DNA of 64,000 bases from Apostichopus japonicus (Eukaryota; Echinodermata; Holothuroidea; Aspidochirotida; Stichopodidae), in contig NC_092579.1 in assembly GCF_037975245.1 (NCBI RefSeq), forward strand, positions 21,460,666-21,524,665, in the 5' to 3' direction. The notes below the pieces were generated by a model, which did not search any database, was not told where the DNA came from, and saw only the letters and a list, made by a program, of their open reading frames with translations. Below, one piece after another: positions 40,687 through 52,897 of the stretch. The first letter of the stretch is position 1. The number at the start of each line of letters is the position of its first letter. The translations under genes and the position numbers were made by a program.

Positions 40687-41975
40687 AGATTGAGTTTAAA
40701 GCTTATTCCAAGTTATTAATTTTGGCCTAACTTTGCTAGGCTAAACCAAATCACATGCCACAACATACAAGCACTCCTACTAATTGGCCAGAGCCAGCAT
40801 GTAGGTCTAGGCCTAATGTAGGACCTACTATTAGGCCTATTACTTAAGTTGGTTTGGTGGTTATTACTTTGTTAAATCTTTGTTAAAAGGACCATTAATA
40901 GCTGATGGTGTATTTTAGGGCAAAGCATGAGATTACTCGGCTATCAGGTTCAGACTGAGTCAGAGTGTTGGCTTAAAGAAATTTGTAAGAAAATTAGAGG
41001 ACCTTGGCCTAATTACCTTTCAACCCTCTTTGAAAACCTCTGTTGCCAAAACACATGTCTGGTAATCTTATGGACCACAAATGAACATGGCATTTTTAAA
41101 GTATGAAGTCAAAAAAGGTAACTTGGATCTGAAGTAGAGCTCAGAATTTGTGTGCTTGGGCAATGCAGCATAGGCAGTTACACCTACCATATGTTTCTGC
41201 CACAATTAGTTTTCCTTACACTTACAGAAACACTGTTACTTCTGCCTTTTTCTATTGCGGAAACTACCAGTTTTATGCGATATGAATTACCCATACAAAC
41301 TAAAGAGGAATATGTAGGGAAGAAGGATCACATTTATTTTAGTAAATAAAGTAAATAACAAGTTGGTAGTGTATATCAAAACAAGAAAGGATATGTATGT
41401 TCTTTATCTTGATATTTCAAAAGTATTACTGTGTGATATTGTTATATAGGTATTTATTTAATAGTGTATGTTTATTTAAGTTCTTTTTGTCATTAACCAG
41501 TTTGTTTATTCTTTGTCTTGTGATTGTTTGTGTGTTGTAAAGTTATAAACTTTACTCTCGATTTAAAAGTCTGCTTTGCAATTAATTTTAGGCTATATGT
41601 GGTAGAGGTTTACTTTTATTTTCTAGATGCATTTGTAAAATTCATAATGAAAGTGTTATTTTATTACCATCTTTTAAGAGTCTCCTCCATATAGACAGAT
41701 AGGGTGTATTAGAATACAGGGTATACTGCCAAAGAACAAATTACACAACATCAAAGACAAGCCACGCCATTAATTAATGCAATATACCCTGGAAGGATAC
41801 TTTATCACTTTTATTTAAAGAAGGTGCATCTGGATTAACTTATTATCTTGATACACAATACACATGCAGTAAAGATTAACTGAATGACAACTGAATGACT
41901 ATCTGACTTTAATTTATTGATGTTGATATCCATGCCAAATCAATTTAATGTGTGGTATATTTCATTCCTTTGCAG
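40687..41975. other. Upstream region of the dynein gene, nothing firm
   Basis: TAGGCCTA palindromes at 40808-40815 and 40832-40839. A 65-codon frame at 41152-41349 has no recognisable domain. Confidence 0.5.
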
Positions 41976-42021
41976 ATGTGCAATATGAAGTAATTATTAC
42001 ATACTTGAGATTGCTGGAACT
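41976..42021 (+). other. DNAH3: Possible 5' untranslated exon of DNAH3
   Basis: A good acceptor (pyrimidines then TTTGCAG, ending 41975) and a strong donor (GTAAGA from 42022) bracket 46 bp. The only ATG-initiated reading frame inside ends at once. It would give the dynein a spliced leader feeding the exon at 42770, where the start codon lies directly at the acceptor. Evidence is splice motifs only. Confidence 0.22.
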
Positions 42022-42108
42022 GTAAGAACCAATTCTAATCCGAAAATGGAGAGATCAACCCTTGAGAGAGTTTGGGTATGGCTGCAAATTATTTTGGTCA
42101 CTTTGACA

Positions 42109-42111
<3 letters not shown>

Positions 42112-42202
<91 letters not shown>
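42112..42202. repeat. (TA)n microsatellite next to a SINE tail remnant
   Basis: About 91 bp of pure TA. Just to the right (42221-42236), TGAAATCGTAATGATG matches the SINE end that abuts the TA tracts at 18026 and 52892, so this is probably the tail of a third, heavily truncated copy. Confidence 0.9.
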
Positions 42203-42204
<2 letters not shown>

Positions 42205-42769
42205 TATATACAGATAAAATTGAAATCGTAATGATGTATATGACGTAATGATGTATATTATAAGTCAAACATTGTTTGAAAGTAAATGAAATATGTATCA
42301 GTAACACTGGACTAGCAGTTTGCTAGCTGTGCTGGACTAATGGGAAAAAGAGTAATCTGGTTTCACATTCAGTAGCTGCCTCAGAACTATACACAATTAC
42401 TTAAATTGTTGCACAAGATAAAAAAAAAAATACATGGCAATCTTTTTGTAAAGCAGAATGCACAGCTTTTCAGTTGTGAAAAAAGTGGTGATTTGTGAGT
42501 ATTGTACTCTGTGTATGTTGAGGAAGTCTTGTGTACATCCACAAAGCTGACCTCTGTCTTGTTGCACTTGTTACATCTCAAATCATTGAACTTACAAAAC
42601 TTATAATCAAAATGATGTTCAGAAGGTTAGAAAAAGATTACAACAAATGCATATGTATAGCAAGCAGTCTTATTTTCCATGTTTCTTCGAATTTTTTTAC
42701 AACTTTATAATATATGGGCAATTCCAAATCCTCAAACAAATGCTACATTTTTAATCATCTTTTATTCAG

Positions 42770-42871
42770 ATGTCAGAGATCCCTGTGTTGCCATGCAGCC
42801 AGACGAAAGGACTACCAGGCCTTCCACCTCTGCCTGCATCAGCTGCCTCCAATCCATCAGAGTTGTACCAG
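42770..42871 (+). CDS. DNAH3: DNAH3 exon 1 (residues 1-34)
   Basis: Starts with ATG right after a TTTTATTCAG acceptor; ends CTTAYCAG-like before donor GTGAGA. It encodes a proline-rich start with [11 protein letters not shown] and ends SELYQ, as in vertebrate DNAH3. Ends in phase 0. Confidence 0.8.
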
Positions 42872-45800
42872 GTGAGAAGTTTTCTTATAAGGGTACTCTA
42901 ATACTCTCAATTTTCTTACAGCCCAGTCTCCAAAATTTTGGAAACCTCAGATAAGGGGCTTTAGAAAGAAAGAGTGAAATGAGTGATTCCCCAATCCACG
43001 ACCTGTAGTGTAGGTTTCTCTCCCTATTCCATGTGGTAATAATATTTCTCTGTTCTTGAAGATTTGTATGCAAAACTAGTGGGTTATCTTTCACCATTTC
43101 AAGCAGAAGATTTCTCAATTTCCCATCTTTGCTTTGTATTTTTGTTTCCCTCTTTACAGTAACAGTATATAGGCATATAAGAAGATATATATTTGGTACT
43201 TTCTCTTCTGTTAAAGTTTGCCTCCAATTATGATTTTTTTTTATGGTTATTGTCTATTATTATTTTATTTATTTGTTTGTAGTTTTTGAAAGCCATCATC
43301 TGGTTATCCAGAGGACAGCTTGTCTCAGCTCTTCTTCCTTCACATCTAAATTATCATACTTTAGTGGAATGAATATCCAATCAGCACTTTTGTAGCATAT
43401 CAATGTATCCAATCAGCACTTTTGTAGCATATCAATGTTTTCAATGTTGAGAGCAAGGTCATTTCTTTTTCAGTCAATGTGTTGTACTTCAGACAAACTT
43501 CCGGCACAGCTAACATCTCCATGATGACCCCAGTGTGTAACCATATTTTTGTAAATTTATTGCTTACAATTTGGTTTCATTCTTATTCCCCTCGGTATGT
43601 GACAGATTGTCTTGAAACACAGCGAACACCCACCGATTATGCAAGGCAATTCGTGGACTTTGGCAGCACCGTTTAAAGAACAGAAATTTCACAGGACTCC
43701 CAGCGAATCTATCGGGAACAACTACACACCGTCCGCCAGTGACCTGAAAATCAGATCTTTACCCAAGAATAACAACCTGACCAGATCTCACACTCAACCA
43801 GCACTGAGCAGGAAAAGAAGTCACTCACGTATCTTTTGTCAAAATCTCTCTTAAAGTTTGAGGGCATTCCTTGTTAAATTTGTTTCAAGGATGTTGTTAG
43901 AGTATGTTTTTAAAATGTTTGGCTTAAAGAAGGGGGAAAACATTGAAAAACCAAATCGTTGGTTGCCTGGAAATGACAGTTACCTTTAACCTTATGTATC
44001 TTCCAAAAAGATAACTGCTTGGAACATTATAAACTTATTCTGAAATATTCAAGATAGAGTGATATTCAAACAAGTGAGACCAGGTGACTAATTGTCCTCT
44101 GCTCTAACTTTAGTGTCTGCTTAGCAGAACCTGCCAGCCATAGTATACTGGGGTTTTAACATGGGATCACATCCCAGATTCATTGAACACATTTGACAAG
44201 CAGTAGGGAAATAATTTCAAATTGTGATTGTATTTTCAATGTGAAAATATTGCTCACTGCTAAGTTTTAAATTCTAAGAGCTGGGTAAGCCAAAAAAGGG
44301 ACTTTTTGAATATTGGTTTAAGATTTCAGTGAAAGAATAACAATTTGCCAGTAATTGTAAAAAATTGTTTTTAATTCATTTCAAATGAAACACAAATAGC
44401 TGCCTCAGTCTGAAGTATAAAATGATATGAGAAAGCACAGTAGCATCTCACATATTTGATCTTATGTCTGCAAACAACAATCTTTTAAAAAACAGTTTGA
44501 ATTACTTTCAAGCGAAAATATGATAAACTGCCTGCATCCTGCAATTAATTAATTTTTGCATCAATGAGAAAGGTTTTTGCCAAGTTTTCTATTTTTATTT
44601 TTTAGTTAATTCTTTATTGAGAGCAGTTTTCATTTGTTACAATTTAGTCAACTTCCTTAACAGAGCAAAATTCAGCGTCAAAATCTCCTCGTTACAAGGA
44701 ACTTCCTGCCATATCTCCGAGATCAAAGACTTTCGATGGCAAGAAGCCTCACCTACAAAATGGGTAATGCCCTGCATGAATTATGTTGAAAATGGATGTG
44801 AGATGAAATTGTTGCCATTCATTTTCACTTTTGTTTTGGCAAAAAAAGAATGATATCCTACTGTAGAATATTTGAAGAGTTGCTATATAAAAACAATGCA
44901 GTATTTACTAATTTTGTGAGTGAAGGTATTCAGTAATGAATGGTGGTTACTCTATGTGATGTGTTATATTGTTTGGTGGAACTTGACCAGCTGCTTAACA
45001 GCTATTTGCTTTATTGCATATCTTCGCAAATAAGACTTTTTGTTGTCAAAAATAAACAAAATTCATGTTGCTCATGCAGCATTGTTGTTTTGGATAGATG
45101 TTAACATTTAGAGCATCATTTTATATAATTTTCAGCAACGATCACAAAGGTAGACCGATGTCTCCGATGCAACAGCTGGTTATTATGAGCAAAGCAGAGA
45201 AGACAGAAGATGAGAAACATGAAGAACCCTCAGAGAGGGATTTGGAGGTGAATCTAGGAAGGCAAAGTTCATTGGTGGGACCAGCAAATGCATATATTGA
45301 GAGAAAGGAATGGGGGGGGGGGGGTGTAATTGCTTGTCATTAATGCTGTGTGCTCTTGATCAGGTCTGACCATAGGCTGATATCCTGTTTTGTTCTTCCA
45401 TATATTGAAACTGGGTTTCCCAATGACCCTTGGTGGGTATGATAGTAAGTAAACTGCAATTAATTAGACTTTTTGCTCCTTTAGTTAATTTTAGTAGCTA
45501 GATTTCTGTTTTCCGGTAAACTAGATCATCATCCCCTCAACCTTCACAAATCAGCCATGGATTGGATTCACAATAAGTGGATATATAACTAATTGCCAAG
45601 AGTGAGAATATGATATTCTTCTAACTTTCTTGAAATCCTTAATATTAATATAATAATTAAAATACTATTTGTTTTAGTGATGGTGGGGGGGGGGGGGCAG
45701 GAGGAGGAGCATAGGGTTTGGGAGAGAATCATTTTCAAAAAACAGTACAAATGTACACGTTGCTTCTCAATACTATAATGCCTGACAGGATAGATTAAAT

Positions 45801-48800
45801 ACAATCTTATGATGTATGTGATTTATATTATAAGCATTTACAGTCCTCCTTCCAAACCCCCCCACCCCCCCTCCCCCAAAGGGTAAACTATTGATTTTGC
45901 CATATCTCTTAATCACTATGCACTGTCGCATCTAAGCCTCTGAATATCTCTGAATAAGTTTGCCTTCTGTTACATACTGCTTGTCATTTATTAAAGAGGT
46001 ATGATCCAGCTATCCAATTCTTCATTTCAACTTTCTTTCTTTATACTTTTTGAATTGTAGAGGTACTGTTTTTACATACTTCAAGGAGTAGAAACCTGCA
46101 TGCTCGCTGCTCCTCCACCTACCATGATGGACAATGTTCGCAGTCTTGTTCCATTTGCACTCAGAGATTCTTCGAAGCTACTACAAATGCAGGACAGGCT
46201 GGAGGAAGAGATTCTGTCAGATTTTTATCTCAGCTCTCGGAAAGCAATTGGTGAGAGTCGGGCCAACATATGGGCTAATTTTTTTTTATGAAACATTTCA
46301 ATTATGTTATGTGGCATGACTATTGATAATAGCAATGAAAATGACAACAATTTATTTCCAGCAATTTTGTACACTACATGAATGTTTAACAAAGTATAAA
46401 CGAATAGTTTGATATACAATACAATCTAGAGAGACAGGTACAAAGAAAGAAAAAAAACATTCATCATGTTAATTTATATACAAAAGTTAAGCTATACAAA
46501 TGCATGGAAAAAGAGAAAAAAAGAAGTGCAATGCTTATAGAATGTTTTCCCCATTTGAATATAATAAAAATATAAATATACTTGAGAGTAATTGGTGAAA
46601 GGAGACAAAAATTAAATCCTATTAAAAAAAATTAGGAAATATAGGCCAGAAGTTCCTTAAAACTTTCCATGTAAGATGCATCCCCTATATGAAATGTTTC
46701 CACTAGTTGGGTTTCACTAGTTATTACTTTGATGTTGCATTGAGCTGTTGAATTTGGCATTGACATGTATTGGGACGCAGCCCAGTTTGTCTCCCACCTT
46801 GTGAGACCACAGGGGAAGCCAATCATTTTGTCTTCCACAACACACATTAGGTCGCTTCAAACAGACCCCTCTCTAAGAGGGAGAGATACCAAGTTATAAT
46901 TATCACAGAATAATGTGGAAGGTTTTTTTGTGGTTCCACATTGTACTCCTAAGCAATCCTGTTAGCATTCAGCTTAAATTATCCTTTTCTTGTTTGCAAC
47001 CATGATTCAGTGGATTATATTCTGAAAGACGGGGAGGAGAAGAAGAGGTTGCACATCGGTTGGATACCCAGGTCATTCCCCCACCGTGTGATACGAGCTC
47101 CGGTCCCATGGCATAACACGTATCAACTCAGTAAGGATTACAACCAACAGCATTTGTTTGTCACCAATGAGATGATGCTACTCTTACAAAATCTTTGGCA
47201 CAACAGGTAAGACATTGGAATTATTAAGTTTGAAAAAACCCTGTATCGTCTTGAAATTTGGGAAGTGGGTATATTTTCCAACTCCTTTTAAGATCCATAC
47301 TTGCAGTCAGTATTTTTTTTAAAGTAGAAGAAAGGAAATCAATTTCATTATGCTGGCATGTGCTCTTAAATACTGATTCCTGCATGTCAGGCTATTCTAA
47401 GTGTCATAGATTGGGGGATGTAAATTTGCAAATGGATTGTTAGAACATCTCTATACTTTGTGATTATGGTAGCTCACTGGGGATCATTTAAGTCTTCTTG
47501 GGATCATGTTAACTCTCTGTACATTAGTTTAGTCTGGTTAACATCATGTTAGCTCACTGTGAATCAGCTTAGTCTCCTAGGGATCATGTTAGCTCACTGT
47601 GAATCAGTTTAGTCTCCTTGGATCATGTTAGCTCACTGTGAATCAGTTTAGTCTCCTTGGATCATGTTAGCTTCTGTGTGGATCACATTAGTCTGGTTAA
47701 GATCATGTTAGCTCACTGTGGATCATTTTAGCCTCCTTGGGATCATGTAAGCTCTTTGTGGATTAGTTTAGTCTCCTTGGATCATGTTAGCTTCTGTGTG
47801 GATCACATTAGTCTGGTTAAGATCATGTTAGCTCACTGTGGATCATTTTAGCCTCCTTGGGATCATGTAAGCTCTCTGTAGATTAGTTTAGTCTCCTTGG
47901 ATCATGTTAGCTTCTGTGGGGATCACATTAGTCTGGTTGAGATTATGTTAGCTCACTGTGGATCAGTTTAGTCTCCTTGGGATCAGGTTAGCTCTCTGTG
48001 GATCAGTTTAGTCTGGTTAAGATCATGTCAGCTCTGTGGATCAGTTTAGTCTCCTTGGGATCATGTTAGCTTCTGTATGGATCATTCTTGTCTCTTGCAC
48101 AATCACATTCTAGGTCTCTACGAATCGTTTAAGTTACTTTTGTGCTAGTTCTCAATGTGGAATATTTTATCTTCCAGGTTCTCTTCTTGCCGATTCGTGA
48201 GGCTGAAAGACTTACTCGCTGCAGAGTTACCGCTCCTGCCAGCAGAATTTGAAGGAATGGTGAAGACGCACTGCGAGGAAGCAAGAAAAGTACTCCAATC
48301 ATCGTAAGTGACCGACAGAGTTGGTTATATAGACTTTTAACGTATAGGATAATGGTCGTGCTAGTCAATGGCTTTTTCAGGTGTATTCTATGAAGGATTT
48401 CTCATTGGGATTTATAATACAAGTTTTCAGATATTTGCTGGTGTGATGGTTTTGAGGACCGCAGTGAAATTACGTACCCAGTCTGCAGTGCCTCAACACT
48501 TAAGGAGGTTCTCATTCTCATGACAACAATGGAAATAAGCATTATCCATTAGTTATGCTGATTATTGTGTCACAAGTAGGACCTATATGCAACCCCCCTC
48601 CCCCTCAAGGTGTTCATATTTCATGTCTTTTATTGCGATCATTCAATGAAATTCATTGTTTTCTTTGATTTATTTGCTCTGATGTCGTAAGGTTCCATAG
48701 GCAGCATCAGTAAGGTTAGGAAAACCTTCTCATCCTCTACAAAATAAAAATAAAACTTGCCCATGTGTGTCTTTAAAGGTACTAGAACTATCCCCCACCC

Positions 48801-51800
48801 CCTCCGCTTTACTGAAATGCCCTGAAATTGTAACTTCAGGTGGATCCCAACCTGTGCTGAAACATTCATGGCCTATAAGGATCTCTGGTCCTTCCTGGTA
48901 CCCCAGAGTGACTCTGACTCGACCACCAAGGCCCAAGAGTTTTTCGCCAGCGTCGCTGCCGTGATGTCCATTCAGCTACGGAGTATGGTCATCAACTCCT
49001 TGGCGGACTTTCTGGAATTTTTCAAGATCCACAAGGTAAAGTACCTTGGAAGATACCAGGATATAACATAATACTTGTTTAAACAGTTCATTAAGAAGTT
49101 TGTTTCTTCCTTTTTAGATGTGTAAAGAAAGTCTGAAAGAGTTTAGCATTTTTAACTGTCTCACACCTTTTTTTGTTCATTTTCTTTTATTCGTACAGAA
49201 GATCAAGTGTGTTCCTGCACAATCACACATGTCATTTTACACATGGGTGTAAAATCCACATATGTGTCACAATACAATGACAAATCAATAACAGTAGATC
49301 AAGAAAAGCATGTGTGAAAGACATTTGCAGGTGAACACATTACATACCCCCCTCTCCCTCTCTCCCCTCCCCTCCCAAGGTCATCTGTTCTCTTGTTATT
49401 TTCTAGTAAGGATTCATGACCATTAAACAAGCACATTAAGAGTTTAAGAACAAGATACTGAAATTAGGTTTTCACTCAGCCATGTGGAATATGTTTTCTG
49501 GTTTATTTCATATCACATCTTCTTCCATCTGCGAATCTCCCATATCGATATGGAAGATGATTTCAACACTGTTATGAATTTTCTTCTCTTCGATATGCAG
49601 GATGGGAACGACTTTGGTGACGAATACAACGAGCTGCAGTACGTGATGCCGCAGGTGATGATTATCAAACTGAAGGTGGACGAGCCCAAGATTATTTTCG
49701 ATCCTGCGTTTAGAGAGTGCAGGGACATCATCCTACGATGCTTCTCACAGATCATCACGTCAGCCGAGGGGTTACAACGGGTCAGTGTTTACATGGCCAA
49801 AGTGTGATGCAGTGTAAAGCTGTTGATTGTCACTTCTGCTAGTGAGGAGATAATGTGGAGAAACGTAAATAATTGTCCACATCTAAGAGTGGCACCGAAG
49901 GTCAAAGGAAATGACGGAAACTGATAAATGACACGGCTGTTTGAAAAGTCTCTACCGAGAGATATCAAACACATCATAGCTCTCATGATCTTTTGTAGTA
50001 CCACTGTATTCATTGCCATTACCAGAAAGTTTTGTGTTTGTCCGCAGAAGCGAGAGGGGGTTGTATGAGAGGGGCATTTCGTGTCTCATTGGGTGGAAAG
50101 TTCTCATTTGTCAAAAATATGTATCTAAGTATTTTATACTGTTTACATGATAGTTTGAAGGAGTTATAGGGTAAATACTGATAGAAATGAGCAGTACTGA
50201 ATAAAGAGTTAGACAAACATGTAACATGGAGGTCATCGTGATAGCATAGTTACGAGTAAGGTCGATCTTACTCTTCTCACACTCCAGTGAATTCAAGGTC
50301 ACCCACCAGTAGACAAAAGTGAGGAGTATGTATCAAATTGGTGCTACATTTATATGAAGTGCAGAAGTAATGATACCTTTAATTAAGAGCTTTGACAGGA
50401 AAGCATTGGACATGTCCTTCTACTCAAGTTGTTATTCTCATGTATCTAATCTATGAGCTGTTGATACTATGGCTATGTTTATCAGATTTAATTAAGGTCT
50501 TCATTCTTTTTTTTATCTTTTTTTTTATGTCAGGTGGAATGCTCCATCTTCCCACAGATGGCTCATCAGAAATTACTCCTCCGAGCGGTGAAGCTGGATG
50601 AGCCATTGGTGACAGAATTCATCGATCAAGCGATGGAAATATTTAAATTCAACACGGTTGGACCCACAAAGTGAGTGCTTTACACACTCAATGCTTTTGG
50701 TCACTATCCCCGTTTATATTGCAAACACTTTTACAACATAAATATATATCACTATTTTTTATCCAACATGATTTCATGCAGATAAAATACCTCACTTTTT
50801 TTTGATATTTTTTATGTCGAATTCTATTTTGAAGATACCTGAATACCTACAAGCAATACAGCGACCTATTGAATAACAAGGCAGAGACGGACGTGGCAAG
50901 CTTCCTGAAGGAGCGCCACTCTCTAGAGGGATTCAGAACCAAGATCAGCAGCTACCAAACTCTCAAAGACGAGATCTCCTCCATGAGAATCACTGTCCCT
51001 CTCAGCATGTTTTGTCTCGACTGTCGTCTCCTCAATGCAGATCTCTCTGCCAGAGCTCAGAGGCTGAAGGAGAAACTCATCAACTTTGAAGTGGATGAAA
51101 ATAGAACTCTTAACAAAGGGTAAGATTTGCTAATACAACATTAAGCCTTTTTATATATTTGCAACATTTTTTTTGGTTGCTAAGTTTGATACTCTTAGGG
51201 TACTTTTTTAGTCGTATTACAGTGCAGTTGATTATCTTGACTGTGTAAGCCTGATTTTGTTCACTTACGAGAAATTTAAATAACTTCTGATTTTTGTTGG
51301 ATGTGAAGAGCTTCTAATGTGCAAAAAAATATAAAAAATCAGTGTAAATACATGTATACATGTTTACATAATGGGATGGAAATTTTAAATTCTTGCTAAA
51401 TAGTGTTTCTTGTGGTGAGAGAAAAAGTAAGCAGGCAGTCTTGTTTGAATAATTGCTATCATATGTTCAGTGATACTCATACTCGAAAGTCTTGGTAAAC
51501 TTTGTTTTAGTGGGTGAGCAAAGGGCCAATAGTTGCTTTGAGAGTGGTTTGATTCATAGATGAAACATTCACCCCTTCTCCCTGTACATCCCATAAATGA
51601 ATAAACATGTATTCCTCAATTTTAACACCAGGTTTTGGGACAATTTTCTTTTCTGCACTGTAATTTCCTGTCCTGCTTATATTAACAGAACAAGCAGTAT
51701 GCATGACCTGTTTCTGCAGAATTTTCTGCTTTCTGTATCAGATAAATGTTAGGAACTGTTTGTACTGTAGTATGAGTGATTTGAAGGAGGTTATGAAAGT

Positions 51801-52825
51801 ACAGTACAGACTGGAATTAGCATTGGAAAAAATTGTCCAAATTGCCTGATTTTAAACTTTTACATCCCTAAATGGATAAGGATATTCCAAGATTTTAAAG
51901 CAGGAGGGTTTAAGAGAGTTTAAAGTTTCTTTAACCATTTTTCTAGGATTTGTAGACGATACGACGACATTGCCGACAAATTAGGAGAGACACCGACTAC
52001 GACATCAGAAGTGGTAGCTCTGTCCGAGTTCCTGAGAGAATCCTCGGAAGTGACAGTCTACAAACTAAAGGATGAGATTGAGGAAGCAGCTAGTCGATTG
52101 ATGTTTCTGTTGGACTATTCATTCCTACTCAGTAAGTGCTCAGTCTAATAAACGAAATAAGAAATTGATGAGTGGTACAGCAGATGTTAGTAAGTATTTC
52201 CCTTTTGCTCCAAATCTAACAAGTCCTTTTTAAATATGTTGCTTTTGTCAGATGAAGATATCAAGCTGAACAGCACTGTCTTTCACTGGCCAGACAGAAT
52301 TCAGAGCGTCTTCGAGCTGAGTCGGAGCCGCCTGATGACCAAGAGAGAACAGGCAGAGGATGAAGTCCGGAAGAAGGTACAGCTGTTTGAGGAGAAATTA
52401 AACGAATACAACAAAGAAGTCGATTCTTTCAGGAAGAAGGAGGTACAGTACTCAGTTTTAGTTGAACTTGTTTTGATTTCCATTTTTTTAAGTTCATGGT
52501 CGTTATATGTTGTTCATTTTATTTGCATGTTTGGTGGTTAATCTTGACCTAACATGCTCGCTAACTTTGCATACTGTTTCTTGCCACATGTGTACTGTGC
52601 TATGTTTCATCAGAGCATCAACTTTGTACAGTTTGGCTGCCAGTTAAACCTCAATAGTGTTATGGCTGCACTTGTTTAGGAAATTGAGAAGGGCTAACTG
52701 ATTCACATTTTCAGTCACTTTAGGATTCCTTTTGTACCCTTTTTACACAAATTTTAATGCATATCAAGAGGAGATGTATGTTCATGCATGCTAGTGATAT
52801 CACTGCACATTCTTACATCAATAAC

Positions 52826-52897
<72 letters not shown>

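Noticed and set aside
47470-48095. CRISPR array
   Set aside because: Contiguous diverging units without unique spacers, inside a eukaryotic intron.
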